A DNA stretch of 64,000 nt from an uncultured Porphyromonadaceae bacterium. GTDB taxonomy: Bacteria > Bacteroidota > Bacteroidia > Bacteroidales > Muribaculaceae. The notes beneath the pieces were generated by a model. That model was not told where the DNA came from. It searched no databases and saw only the letters and a list, made by a program, of their open reading frames with translations. Location of the stretch: the NCBI GenBank assembly GCA_900555715.1, contig USMC01000009.1:1-64000 (forward strand), given 5' to 3'. Positions 26,094-34,916 of this stretch are shown one piece after another. Position numbers and translations under genes: made by a program. Position 1 is the first letter of the stretch. Each line of letters starts with the position of its first letter.

Positions 26094-27531
26094 TTATCAG
26101 TGGCAGCTGTTTATTCCGCTGGTGGCATCGCTTTGGATTGCTATTATAGGAATCTGTATCTGGCAATTCAAGACTGTCAATCGATATAAGAAAGAACAGA
26201 TCCGCGAGCAGCTGGCTCTCGTAAATGCCCGCGTAATTTCTGCTTATGAGCAGAATGTAGACATCGCCAACTTTTTCGCTTTTATCGTGAAGTACTATCG
26301 CGATAATCCTCTCTACGACCGTCTGCGTGTGACGCTGTATCAGGATGGAAAGCTTTATAAGTGCTATGGAGAACCTATAGAACTTTCTGAATCAGAGGCA
26401 GAGTACGGACAGGGTGTGCTGGATAATCAAGAAGAACGTATTTCGAAATTGGTCGAGGACCATAACAAATATTTCTATTATAAGTACGATATAAGCAACG
26501 ACAGTCGCTTTCAGGTTATCACAGTGCTTCCGTTTGACAATGATGTGGCGATGGCCGTGTTCCCGTCGCTCGGACTATTCTGGATGTTGGTATGTTTTGC
26601 TATCTTCATAACAGTGCTTGCCTATTTCTCTACAAGGTATTTCGGTCGTAATATCGCGATTCTGCGTTCTGTTGCCGACAGGGCTGCTACTGATCCGAAT
26701 TTTATTCCGCAGATGGACTACCCTCATGACGAACTCGGCGACATTTCAAGACAGATCATACATCTCTTCAATGAGCGTGGTCTTGCCCTCCAGCGGGAGC
26801 GCCGTGAGCACGAGGTGGCTATGCATGCCATTGAGGAAAAAGGGCGCAGCCGCAGGGAGCTGACAAACAATATCAATCACGAACTGCGCACGCCGATAGG
26901 TGTTATAAAAGGATATATTGATACCATCGTTCAGAACCCGACAATGGATGACGCGTCGCGTATCCATTTCCTTACTAAAGCGCAGGAGCATGTCAACAGG
27001 CTTGTTAATCTTATCGCCGATGTGTCGGCTATTACAAGGCTTGAGGAAGGCGGAGGTCTTATAAGCACCGAGGAACTTGATTACCACGACATAGCTTTTA
27101 CGCTGGCAAATGACGTCCGTGAATCCGGTGCATACGGCAATATGACATTCCGCATAGATATACCTATCGATTGCAAAATCAGGGGCAATTATAATCTTTT
27201 GTCAGGAATGCTTATCAACCTTATCAAGAATGCCGCGTCATATTCAAAAGGAAACTTGTGCGAACTCGTAATGACTAACGAAGACGACAACTTCTATTAT
27301 TTCGAATTCCGCGATAATGGTGTCGGAGTAAGTGAAGAACATCTGCCTCATCTTTTCGACAGGTTCTACCGTGTTGATGCAGGACGTACGCGCAAGGCGG
27401 GCGGTACCGGACTTGGACTGCCTATCGTGCTGAGCACGATAAAAGCTCACGGCGGCGAGATAGAGGTATTCAACGGCTGTCTCGGAGGCCTGACGTTCCG
27501 TTTTTCGCTTCAGAAAATACGTCGCGATTGA
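26071..27531 (+). CDS. Membrane sensor histidine kinase
   Basis: 486 aa. TM1 at residues ~13-32, a ~130-residue extracytoplasmic sensor, TM2 at ~163-187, and a HAMP-like linker. The HisKA phospho-acceptor is His270 (NINHELRTPIGVIKGY). The HATPase domain has the N box LINLIKNAASYSKG, G1 FRDNGVGV, F box FDRFYRVD and G2 GGTGLGLPIV. The sensor region has no cysteines and no named domain that I recognise. Cognate to the upstream regulator; an orphan DsbD N-domain protein follows directly, hinting that the pair may answer an envelope redox or folding signal (inference). Confidence 0.92.
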   Translation: MGLRRKISYQWQLFIPLVASLWIAIIGICIWQFKTVNRYKKEQIREQLALVNARVISAYEQNVDIANFFAFIVKYYRDNPLYDRLRVTLYQDGKLYKCYGEPIELSESEAEYGQGVLDNQEERISKLVEDHNKYFYYKYDISNDSRFQVITVLPFDNDVAMAVFPSLGLFWMLVCFAIFITVLAYFSTRYFGRNIAILRSVADRAATDPNFIPQMDYPHDELGDISRQIIHLFNERGLALQRERREHEVAMHAIEEKGRSRRELTNNINHELRTPIGVIKGYIDTIVQNPTMDDASRIHFLTKAQEHVNRLVNLIADVSAITRLEEGGGLISTEELDYHDIAFTLANDVRESGAYGNMTFRIDIPIDCKIRGNYNLLSGMLINLIKNAASYSKGNLCELVMTNEDDNFYYFEFRDNGVGVSEEHLPHLFDRFYRVDAGRTRKAGGTGLGLPIVLSTIKAHGGEIEVFNGCLGGLTFRFSLQKIRRD

Positions 27532-27536
27532 TTAAT

Positions 27537-28307
27537 ATGAGATCTGTTATATATTTCCGACATATCGTCCTGTTTTTTACCGCGTTCTGTTTTCTTACTG
27601 CTGCGGCAGATATACAGCCCGTCAGGTGGGCGGCAAGTCTTTCGCCGATAGAAAATGACAGAGCAGTTCTCACCGTAACCGGAGAAATTGAGGACGGATG
27701 GCATATCTATGGATTCGAAATGCCCGATTTTCATGAAGATGTGGGAGTGCCAGATCCCACGGTGATGGAGCTGGTGCTTCCGGAAGGCATCACTGCAGAT
27801 GGAGAGATGGACTTGTCCGGAAATGCAACAGTCCATTTCGATTCGTTTATGAATCTGAATCTGCCGTGGCTCACAGGAACTGTAACGATGTCGCAGAAAC
27901 TGATAATCAAAGACGGCGTAAACGGCGAAATTTTGGGATCTGTAAGATACATGGCATGCGACAGTGCGAAAGTTCTGCCGCCAAGCAAGTATACGTTCGA
28001 CTTGCCTGTATGCCTGCCGCGCATTCCGGACGAGACCAGGCATAACGATGTGCTGCAGAAGTCCTCGGTTAACGAAGAAACTGTTGTGCATTACGAGGAA
28101 GCGGAGCCATCGGAGACTGCGGAATATTCTTCCTTTTCGGCTGGCATAGCTAAGTATTTGCGTTTGCTTGCTTTTGTGCTTCTTGTTCTGTGCATAAGTG
28201 CCGCTATGCAGACACGGCGCTTCGGAGGGAAACTTGCCATGGTCCGGTTCGCAGGAGGCGCGCTTGCGCTTGCATATCTGTTGACTCTGCTTCCGGAGAT
28301 TTTCTAA
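27537..28307 (+). CDS. Orphan DsbD N-terminal-domain protein, membrane-anchored
   Basis: 256 aa. Signal peptide (MRSVIYFRHIVLFFTAFCFL, cleaved near TAAA), then a periplasmic domain like the N-terminal domain of DsbD: WHIYGFEMPDF, PWLTGTVTMSQKL and SVRYMACDSAKVLPPS. In DsbD this last segment carries the redox pair Cys-x4-Cys; here the first is Cys141 but the second is Val146, so it cannot form that disulfide. One or two hydrophobic segments close the protein (residues ~205-225 and the last ~20). No thioredoxin domain. I start at ATG 27537, 5 nt after the kinase stop; an in-frame TTG at 27528 is less likely. Compare the full DsbD at 31239. Confidence 0.75.
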   Translation: MRSVIYFRHIVLFFTAFCFLTAAADIQPVRWAASLSPIENDRAVLTVTGEIEDGWHIYGFEMPDFHEDVGVPDPTVMELVLPEGITADGEMDLSGNATVHFDSFMNLNLPWLTGTVTMSQKLIIKDGVNGEILGSVRYMACDSAKVLPPSKYTFDLPVCLPRIPDETRHNDVLQKSSVNEETVVHYEEAEPSETAEYSSFSAGIAKYLRLLAFVLLVLCISAAMQTRRFGGKLAMVRFAGGALALAYLLTLLPEIF

Positions 28308-28337
28308 CATTGATTTAAACAAAACAGACATTAAATT

Positions 28338-29129
28338 ATGAAACATACGCGCTCAGAGCAGCTGGAGTCGCTGCGGAAAGTTCTCGACACGCTCGATATT
28401 CTCCGTGTGCAATGCCCGTGGGATGCAAAACAGACCAACGACAGTCTGCGTCCCAACACTATAGAGGAAGTCTATGAACTTACCCAGGCTCTGCTTGACG
28501 ACAATCCTGATGAAATCAGAAAAGAACTTGGCGATGTCCTTCTGCATGTGCTTTTCTATGCGAAAATTGGTTCTGAAACCGGACGTTTCGACATCGGCGA
28601 TGTTGCAGAAGCGCTCAACGAGAAACTCATTTTCCGCCATCCACATATTTTCGGAACTGTCAAGGCAGAAAACGCCGAGGCGGTAGAACAGAACTGGGAG
28701 CAGATAAAACTGAAGGAAAAGGGCGGTAACCGCACTGTACTTGCCGGTGTCCCGACAGCGCTGCCGGCTCTTGTCAAGGCGTTCCGTGTGCAGGAGAAAG
28801 TCGCTCATGTCGGTTTTGACTGGGAGACTCCATCGCAGGTATGGGACAAGGTGGCGGAAGAGACCTCCGAGGTTGGACAAGCTATCGCAGAAAATAAAAA
28901 AGACGATATTGAAGCTGAGTTCGGCGATCTGCTTTTTAGTGTCATCAATGCGGCACGCCTCTATGGCGTCAACCCTGAAAATGCTCTCGAACGGACTAAC
29001 CGTAAGTTTATCGCAAGATTCAACTATCTGGAAGCCAAAGCAAAAGAGCAGGGCAGGGAACTCAAGGAAATGACGCTTGGTGAAATGGATGCTCTCTGGA
29101 ATGAAGCTAAAGAACAGACCGGAATCTGA
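28338..29129 (+). CDS. mazG: Nucleoside triphosphate pyrophosphohydrolase
   Basis: 263 aa. Hydrolyses NTPs/dNTPs to monophosphates plus pyrophosphate, as house-cleaning. Two MazG domains: LRVQCPWDAKQTNDSL and EEVYELTQALLDDNPDEI in the first; EETSEVGQAIAENKKDDIEAEFGDLLFS (cited in parts) in the second, with the EExxE-type Mg2+ sites. VQEKVAHVGFDW is a typical linker. Normal length. The final stop shares a base with the topB ATG (1-nt overlap). Confidence 0.94.
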   Translation: MKHTRSEQLESLRKVLDTLDILRVQCPWDAKQTNDSLRPNTIEEVYELTQALLDDNPDEIRKELGDVLLHVLFYAKIGSETGRFDIGDVAEALNEKLIFRHPHIFGTVKAENAEAVEQNWEQIKLKEKGGNRTVLAGVPTALPALVKAFRVQEKVAHVGFDWETPSQVWDKVAEETSEVGQAIAENKKDDIEAEFGDLLFSVINAARLYGVNPENALERTNRKFIARFNYLEAKAKEQGRELKEMTLGEMDALWNEAKEQTGI

Positions 29130-31174
29130 TGAAGGTTTGCATCACAGAGAAACCGAGTGTAGCGGCGACAATAGCCGCCATTCTCGGAGCCAATGAACGC
29201 CATCAGGGCTACTATGAAGGTGCCGGATACCGTGTGACATGGACCTACGGTCATTTATGCGGGCTTCTGGCGCCGGAAGATTATAACTCCGCCTGGAAGC
29301 AGTGGGCTCTCGGGACATTGCCGATGTTGCCTAACAAATATGATATCAAGCTTCTCGACAACGAAGGATATAAGGCACAGTTCAATGTTATCAGGAATCT
29401 TATATCAGAAGCCGACGAAGTGATAAACTGCGGTGATGCCGGGCAAGAAGGAGAGCTTATCCAGCGTTGGGTGATGAAAATGGCTAAAACAGAATGTCCG
29501 GTATACAGACTCTGGATTTCGTCGCTGACAGATGATGCAATCCGCGAAGGATTCAGCAATCTCAAGCCTCAGAAAGAATTCGACAGACTGTTCTATGCCG
29601 GACTGTCGCGTTCGATAGGCGACTGGATTCTCGGCATCAACGCCACACGGCTCTACACGGTCAAATATGCAGCCCGTCGTCAGGTGCTGTCGATAGGTAG
29701 GGTTCAGACTCCTACGCTGGCACTGATAGTGAAGAGACAACGCGAGATTGCAGAGTTTGTCCCCAAGGACTCATGGGAACTTCACACTCTCTACCGCGAC
29801 GTCGACTTCACGTCTACCGGCGAACGTTTCGAAACAGAAAACGCCGGGCTTGCCGCCATTGAAGAGATATCGCAGCTCCCTTTCACCGTGAAATCCGTCA
29901 CAAAAAAGCGTGGTCGGGAATCTGCTCCAAGACTTTTCGACCTTACGTCGCTTCAGGTCGAATGCAACAAGAAATGGGGATGGACGGCGGAGCATACTCT
30001 GGCTCTCATACAGTCGTTGTATGAAAAGAAACTTACGACCTATCCTCGTGTCGACACAACGTATCTTTCCGAAGACATTCATGCCAAGATTGCTCCGACA
30101 CTGCGGAAGATGACTCCGTATGCCAGATATACTGAGACGCTTCTCGCTCAGCCGATCCCGAAGAATAAGAAGATTTTCGACAATTCGAAAGTCACCGATC
30201 ACCATGCCATCATTCCGACCGGTCAGCATCCGTCAGGAATAGAGGGAGATGAGAAAAAATTATACCATCTCATTGCCATGCGTTTCATCGGTGTTTTCTA
30301 TCCCGACTGTCAGTTTGAGTCTACGATAGTGCTTGGCGAAGCTGGAAAGGAAGAATTCAAGGCAACAGGAAAAGTAATCACGGCTATGGGATGGCGGGTG
30401 CTTCTGCCGGACAAGAATGCTACGGACAACAAAGACGACGACCAGAAAATCCTTCCTGTATTTACAGAAGGTGAATCCGGACCTCATGTGCCGTCGCTGG
30501 CAAAGAAGACTTCGCAGCCGCCGAAGAACTATACCGACGGTACGTTGCTCCGGGCAATGGAAACGGCAGGGCGCACTGTCGACAGCGATGAGTTGCGTGA
30601 GGCGTTGAAAGAAAATGGAATCGGACGGCCGTCGACGCGCGCCGGAATCATTGACACGCTCATAAAGCGAGGCTATATTATCCGCGAACGCAAAAATCTG
30701 CTTGCTACGCAGGCAGGCATCGACCTTATCGACCTAATACAGGAAGAACTGCTTAAATCGGCTGCGCTTACCGGCTTGTGGGAGAATAAGCTGAGAAGGA
30801 TAGAGCAGGGCACTTTCGCCCCAGCACTGTTTGTCAGCGAGATAAGTGAGATGGTGGGGCAGATTGTGCGCAATGTTCTCAGTGACAACACAAACCGTCG
30901 CATCGGAAAAGAACCCGACGAACCGCAGAAAATTACGGAAAAGAAAGATACTTCCGCTACTGCAAAACGTCCGAGAGCGCCGAGAATAAAGGACCTCAGT
31001 CAGATTGTTTGCCCTGTATGCGGACAAGGACATATTGTCAGAGGACGCACTGCGTTCGGATGCAGCGCTTATGCATCAGGATGCCGTTTCATTCTTCCTT
31101 TTGATGAATGCCCGGCGGATTCAACACCTGCACAAGTTGCCAGACTTGTTAAAAAGCATGTTGTAAAGCAATAA
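29129..31174 (+). CDS. topB: DNA topoisomerase III (type IA)
   Basis: 681 aa. Decatenates single strands, typically with RecQ (encoded at 49-51 kb). TOPRIM domain: MKVCITEKPSVA with the catalytic Glu, and NCGDAGQEGEL for the acidic metal site. The nucleophile is Tyr305 in LTTYPRVDT. GIGRPSTRAGII is the conserved DNA-gate region. A C-terminal zinc-ribbon-like tail has CPVCGQGH, then GCSAYASGCRF. Full length and chromosomal in setting, without conjugative neighbours. Confidence 0.95.
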   Translation: MKVCITEKPSVAATIAAILGANERHQGYYEGAGYRVTWTYGHLCGLLAPEDYNSAWKQWALGTLPMLPNKYDIKLLDNEGYKAQFNVIRNLISEADEVINCGDAGQEGELIQRWVMKMAKTECPVYRLWISSLTDDAIREGFSNLKPQKEFDRLFYAGLSRSIGDWILGINATRLYTVKYAARRQVLSIGRVQTPTLALIVKRQREIAEFVPKDSWELHTLYRDVDFTSTGERFETENAGLAAIEEISQLPFTVKSVTKKRGRESAPRLFDLTSLQVECNKKWGWTAEHTLALIQSLYEKKLTTYPRVDTTYLSEDIHAKIAPTLRKMTPYARYTETLLAQPIPKNKKIFDNSKVTDHHAIIPTGQHPSGIEGDEKKLYHLIAMRFIGVFYPDCQFESTIVLGEAGKEEFKATGKVITAMGWRVLLPDKNATDNKDDDQKILPVFTEGESGPHVPSLAKKTSQPPKNYTDGTLLRAMETAGRTVDSDELREALKENGIGRPSTRAGIIDTLIKRGYIIRERKNLLATQAGIDLIDLIQEELLKSAALTGLWENKLRRIEQGTFAPALFVSEISEMVGQIVRNVLSDNTNRRIGKEPDEPQKITEKKDTSATAKRPRAPRIKDLSQIVCPVCGQGHIVRGRTAFGCSAYASGCRFILPFDECPADSTPAQVARLVKKHVVKQ

Positions 31175-31187
31175 GAGTCTTTATGTT

Positions 31188-31218
31188 TTTGACCGCTGTC
31201 AAATAATGATTAATTTTG
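31188..31218 (+). promoter_or_regulatory. Strong promoter for dsbD
   Basis: -33 TTTG (31188-31191), 19-nt spacer, -7 TAATTTTG (31211-31218), full consensus. It overlaps the ATG at 31206, which argues that translation starts at 31239 instead. Confidence 0.7.
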
Positions 31219-31238
31219 CGAATAATTACACTTATAAT

Positions 31239-33260
31239 ATGAAGCCACAACGCATTATCACATTGGCTATGACTGTTCTCTTAGCCATTCTCCCCGCTTT
31301 GGCACAGATGTTCAATCCTGTCAGCTGGACTACGAGGATTGAAATGACAGGCGACGAAACGGGCAAAATTGTTTTTTCGGCAAAAATCGAACAGGGATGG
31401 CATGTCTATTCCAATGATATTGATCCGGAAATAGGACCGACTCCCCTTTCGGTTACCTACGACGTTCTCAAAGGTGTTAAGCTTGACGGTGCACTGAAAC
31501 CATCGAAGGTGCCTCATGCTGAGTTCGACAATATGTTTGAAGCAGAACTGCGCTGGTGGACCGATGAAGTCACATTGACCCAGGCATTCACAGCCACCGA
31601 AGCAGCATTCACTGTCGAAGGTTCGGTAGGATACGCCGCCTGCAACGATCAGAATTGTATCCCGCCGTCGAGTGAATCGTTTACGCTCAGTGGAACGGCT
31701 AAGATCGCACCTGTTCCGAAAGCCGCACAGCAGGCTGCCGCTCCGGTTGTTCCGGACACAGCGGCAGAGGTCAAGACACTTGATGAAGATACTGCTGCTG
31801 TCAAGGAAGAATCCCGACCTGTTTCAGAGCCGTCCAAGGAACAGCTGTGGGCACCCGTGACGTACGACAGTCAGGGCGGAAACGAAGCGCAGACAGGATC
31901 GCTTTGGTATGTGTTCATCACATGTTTCATCGGCGGTTTTGTGGCGCTGTTCACCCCCTGTGTATGGCCTATGATTCCTATGACAGTCAGCTTTTTCCTG
32001 AAAAAAGGAAAATCAAGCGCCAAGGGCATGATGGATGCCTTGACATACGGCATATCGATAATTGTCATATACGTGGCGATGGGACTGATTATTACCGGTA
32101 TTTTTGGTGCCAGCGCCCTCAATGCGCTTTCGACCAATGCTATCTGCAATATCATCTTTTTCCTTCTGCTTGTCGTGTTCGCCATCTCTTTCTTCGGCGC
32201 GTTTGAGATTCAGTTGCCGTCGTCGTGGAGCAACCGCATTGACGGTGCCGCAGAGAAAACGACAGGTCTTCTGAGTATTTTCTTCATGGCATTCACGCTC
32301 GCGCTCGTATCTTTCTCCTGCACAGGTCCAATCATCGGAACGCTTCTGGTCGAGGCTGTAAGTTCCGGCGACAAGCTCGGTCCCGCCGTCGGTATGTTCG
32401 GTTTCTCGCTTGCTCTCGCCATTCCGTTCTGCCTTTTCGCCATGTTCCCCGGAATGTTGCAGAAGGCGCCTAAATCGGGCAGCTGGATGAATACTATAAA
32501 GGTAGTGCTCGGCTTCATCGAACTCGCCTTGTCGCTCAAGTTCCTCTCCGTTGCCGACCTTGCCTACGGATGGCATATACTCGACCGCGAAGCTTTCATT
32601 GTTCTCTGGATTGCCATTTTCGCGCTCCTTGGGCTTTATTTGCTCGGTCAGTTCAACTTCAAACACTATGGAAAAGCAGATAGCAGCGTTGGCGTTTTCC
32701 GCTTTTTCCTCGCTCTGGCCTCGCTGTCGTTTGCGGCTTATCTTTTGCCGGGATTATGGGGCGCACCCCTCAAAGGCGTGAGCGCTTTCGTTCCTCCTTT
32801 GTTCACGCAGGACTTCAATCTCTACGGTCATGAGTTTGTTGAATATGACAACTACGACGAAGGTATGGCTGTAGCGGCTAAAGAAAACAAGCCTGTGCTC
32901 ATTGATTTCTCGGGTTACGGATGTGTCAACTGTCGCAAAATGGAAGGTGCAGTGCTCGACGACTCCAATATTCACGCTATGATAGAGGACAATTTTGTTG
33001 TCATCAAACTCATGGTGGATGAGAAGAAGAACCTTCCGGAGCCGATCACAGTTGAGGAGTACGGAAAGAAAACGATACTGCGTACTTACGGCGACCGATG
33101 GAGCTATCTGCAGCGTTATAAATTCAATGCAAACGCGCAGCCGTACTATGTGGTTCTCGACACGGAAGGCAATTATCTTTCCGGTCCGTTCTCTTATGAG
33201 GAAAACATTCCCGCCTTTGCTGAATTCCTCGAAAAAGGCATCCGCAATTTCAAGAAATAG
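31239..33260 (+). CDS. dsbD: Thiol:disulfide interchange protein DsbD
   Basis: 673 aa. Moves electrons from cytoplasmic thioredoxin across the inner membrane to periplasmic thiol proteins. Signal peptide (MKPQRIITLAMTVLLAILPA), N-terminal domain with Cys135 and Cys140 in YAACNDQNCIPPS, a Pro/Ala/Glu-rich linker, about eight membrane helices (FTPCVWPMIPMTVSF carries one transmembrane redox Cys, FSCTGPIIGTLLVE the other), then a periplasmic thioredoxin-like domain with C562-C565 in SGYGCVNCRKME. The 31206 ATG is rejected because the promoter covers it. Ends at a strong hairpin. Confidence 0.94.
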   Translation: MKPQRIITLAMTVLLAILPALAQMFNPVSWTTRIEMTGDETGKIVFSAKIEQGWHVYSNDIDPEIGPTPLSVTYDVLKGVKLDGALKPSKVPHAEFDNMFEAELRWWTDEVTLTQAFTATEAAFTVEGSVGYAACNDQNCIPPSSESFTLSGTAKIAPVPKAAQQAAAPVVPDTAAEVKTLDEDTAAVKEESRPVSEPSKEQLWAPVTYDSQGGNEAQTGSLWYVFITCFIGGFVALFTPCVWPMIPMTVSFFLKKGKSSAKGMMDALTYGISIIVIYVAMGLIITGIFGASALNALSTNAICNIIFFLLLVVFAISFFGAFEIQLPSSWSNRIDGAAEKTTGLLSIFFMAFTLALVSFSCTGPIIGTLLVEAVSSGDKLGPAVGMFGFSLALAIPFCLFAMFPGMLQKAPKSGSWMNTIKVVLGFIELALSLKFLSVADLAYGWHILDREAFIVLWIAIFALLGLYLLGQFNFKHYGKADSSVGVFRFFLALASLSFAAYLLPGLWGAPLKGVSAFVPPLFTQDFNLYGHEFVEYDNYDEGMAVAAKENKPVLIDFSGYGCVNCRKMEGAVLDDSNIHAMIEDNFVVIKLMVDEKKNLPEPITVEEYGKKTILRTYGDRWSYLQRYKFNANAQPYYVVLDTEGNYLSGPFSYEENIPAFAEFLEKGIRNFKK

Positions 33261-33320
33261 ACTCCTCTTTGAAGTCTTCTGAAATGATGGATTGAGATTA
33301 GAGTAAACAGTTTCTATGCA

Positions 33321-33352
33321 AGACCGCGCCTCCAGTTCAGGCGCGGTCTGAT
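33321..33352 (+). terminator. Terminator between dsbD and the XRE gene
   Basis: Perfect 10-bp stem GACCGCGCCT (33321-33330) / AGGCGCGGTC (33338-33347), 7-nt loop, followed by TGATTTTATTC. It lies between convergent genes and can also stop minus-strand transcripts, although the T-tract is on the plus side. Confidence 0.8.
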
Positions 33353-33353
33353 T

Positions 33354-33947
33354 TTATTCTTTCGAGGGCATGAAAGTTTCGAAGCTGTTGTCGGAATAGA
33401 GCACAATTATTGATGCAATCTTTTTTGAGCAGATGTCTTTGCTGGCTATGGTGCGGTTTATGATGTTAGCAACGTCGCTTGGGTCGTCCTGCGCCGCAGA
33501 GTCAGAAGCGATATATGTACTTTTGTTTGATATAGGGTCGGTATTTTGCGGTGTATTGATCGCTGATGCCTGATATGCTCCGGATTGTTCGTTGGCTGTA
33601 AAAGGAAGGGTTGGAGATGATGTGTCATCAAATTCGTCTAAATCAATATTTTGCTGCGTCTGGAGATTCTCATTCAACTGTTTTTGACGCTCTGAGAATT
33701 CAATATTTGAAACAGTCAGCATATCTCCCTGCCCAAACAGAAGCCAGAGAACGTTAAGTTCAGGAAACGTGTCATTCAGTTTTTCGAGCACCTGATTGTT
33801 CATAGATTTATTCCTCCCATGAAGCATCTGCGACAGGCTGGGGCGGGGGATACCTGTCTTGTCGGCGAATTGTGAATTTGTCAATCCGCTGAAAGCTATG
33901 AATTTACATAGACGATCTATTATTGGGCTCTTGGTGTTGTCTTCCAT
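33354..33947 (-). CDS. XRE-family helix-turn-helix transcriptional regulator
   Basis: 197 aa. The N-terminal ~70 residues form a Cro/CI-type HTH: FAGLTNSQFADKTGIPRPSL-like block (GLTNSQFADKTGIPRPSLS) with recognition helix RPSLSQMLHGRNK, then WLLFGQGDML typical of phage-repressor-like XRE proteins. The middle (residues ~85-150) is low complexity and polar (Gln, Asn, Thr, Ser). The last ~45 residues (IINRTIASKDICSKKIASII) may be an oligomerisation segment. It stands alone beside a long gene-poor AT-rich region with repeated sites over its promoter, suggesting autoregulation. It may be a relic of a mobile element, but no other element gene is visible. Confidence 0.85.
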   Translation of the reverse strand: MEDNTKSPIIDRLCKFIAFSGLTNSQFADKTGIPRPSLSQMLHGRNKSMNNQVLEKLNDTFPELNVLWLLFGQGDMLTVSNIEFSERQKQLNENLQTQQNIDLDEFDDTSSPTLPFTANEQSGAYQASAINTPQNTDPISNKSTYIASDSAAQDDPSDVANIINRTIASKDICSKKIASIIVLYSDNSFETFMPSKE

Positions 33948-33971
33948 GTTTGGAAATCTAAATTTTACAAT

Positions 33972-34076
33972 GCAAATTTAGAAATTTACTTTTTGAATTC
34001 CAAATTTTTATATCTGAATTTTGATTTGCAATTTTAAATTTCGAATTCTAATTTGCAAACCGACTGCAATTTTAGA
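33972..34076. repeat. Operator-like repeats at the XRE promoter
   Basis: Motif GCAA(A/T)TTTA occurs at 33972-33980, 34028-34036 and 34066-34074, and its inverted core TTTGCAAA is at 34052-34059. The first copy coincides with the -7 box. Spacings are 56 and 38 nt. Caution: the region is very AT-rich. Confidence 0.4.
33973..34004 (-). promoter_or_regulatory. Promoter for the XRE gene
   Basis: Minus strand: -33 TTTG (34004-34001), 20-nt spacer, -7 TAAATTTG (33980-33973), full consensus; start near 33966, leader about 19 nt. Confidence 0.65.
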
Positions 34077-34864
34077 ATGTAAACAGATGCATTCAGTGCT
34101 GAGTACATCTGTATATCGTGTTAAACTAACGCTTTAACCCACTCTTCGCATAATCTGGTTATGAGCAGTGAAGGCGGCGTTATGGAATGATCTTCAAATG
34201 TTATAGGTATATTCAGTAAATATTAATGTGTAACTTTAAAACTTCGCCTTAATATATTGAATACTATTAAGTTTATAGAATATGTTAAGATTTGTAACGA
34301 TGCAATATTTGACAGTACTTTGAATTTGTAAACGGTCTTACGTGTTAATAGCAATCTCTTATACAGTTTGATTTCTTAAATTCGTACCTGCGAAGAAGAA
34401 CTAAACGAATTATGTTTTTACATCAACTCTGGAATGTCTCTATTTGAAATAGTTGTTTAATTTCGCAAACACACACCTTATTTGTCAGAACCGTCATCGC
34501 TTGACGGATTGCGCTTGACTATATTGCGGAGTCAACTCTATGTATAAACCTTGAATCGCGTCTGAGAAGGACAAATTCTGTATAATATTTCAGTCAATCT
34601 AAAAATATAACATTCTCAGCGGAGTTTTGTTTAGCCTAAGCCCGCCATAATTCATTGAATAAGTGTCAAAAATGATATATGTACATGTTAAAATTGAGCT
34701 TTTTTGTCTCTTCAGTCTGAATTAATCTGCCTCCTCTTGCGTTAGATAATCACTATTATGTTAAATAGGCAGGCAAAGATTGTGCACTACTCAATTTTTA
34801 GAGTTCACATCAATTACCGAAAAACCAATTTATCAAAACGGCTTAATACGGCTCCATAATATCC

Positions 34865-34895
34865 TTGCGAATGTCGGGAACTTTTCGTATCTTTG
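34865..34895 (+). promoter_or_regulatory. Promoter for uvrA
   Basis: -33 TTG (34865-34867), 20-nt spacer, -7 TATCTTTG (34888-34895). Predicted leader about 15 nt to ATG 34917. No LexA-type box recognised. Confidence 0.65.
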
Positions 34896-34916
34896 TAAGT
34901 TACATAATTCAAGAAT

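Larger units (their letters stand above)
33948..34916. other. AT-rich intergenic region without a recognisable gene (969 nt)
   Basis: Clearly more AT-rich than its neighbours. It holds the XRE promoter and repeated sites (33972-34076), a dyad ACAGATG / CATCTGT (34083-34112) with an inner CAG/CTG, a hairpin CCGTCA / TGACGG (34491-34507), and the uvrA promoter at its end. I find no credible ORF, tRNA or structured RNA between 34120 and 34860; the 61-codon frame from 34780 overlaps the uvrA promoter and start and looks spurious. Confidence 0.7.

Noticed and set aside
29129..31174. topB as a sign of a conjugative element
   Set aside because: Neighbours are mazG and dsbD, with no relaxase, Tra or integrase genes; it looks like the chromosomal copy.
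33948..34916. tRNA, structured RNA or CRISPR array in the long gap
   Set aside because: No T-loop or anticodon-stem pattern, no regular repeat-spacer units, only two short hairpins.
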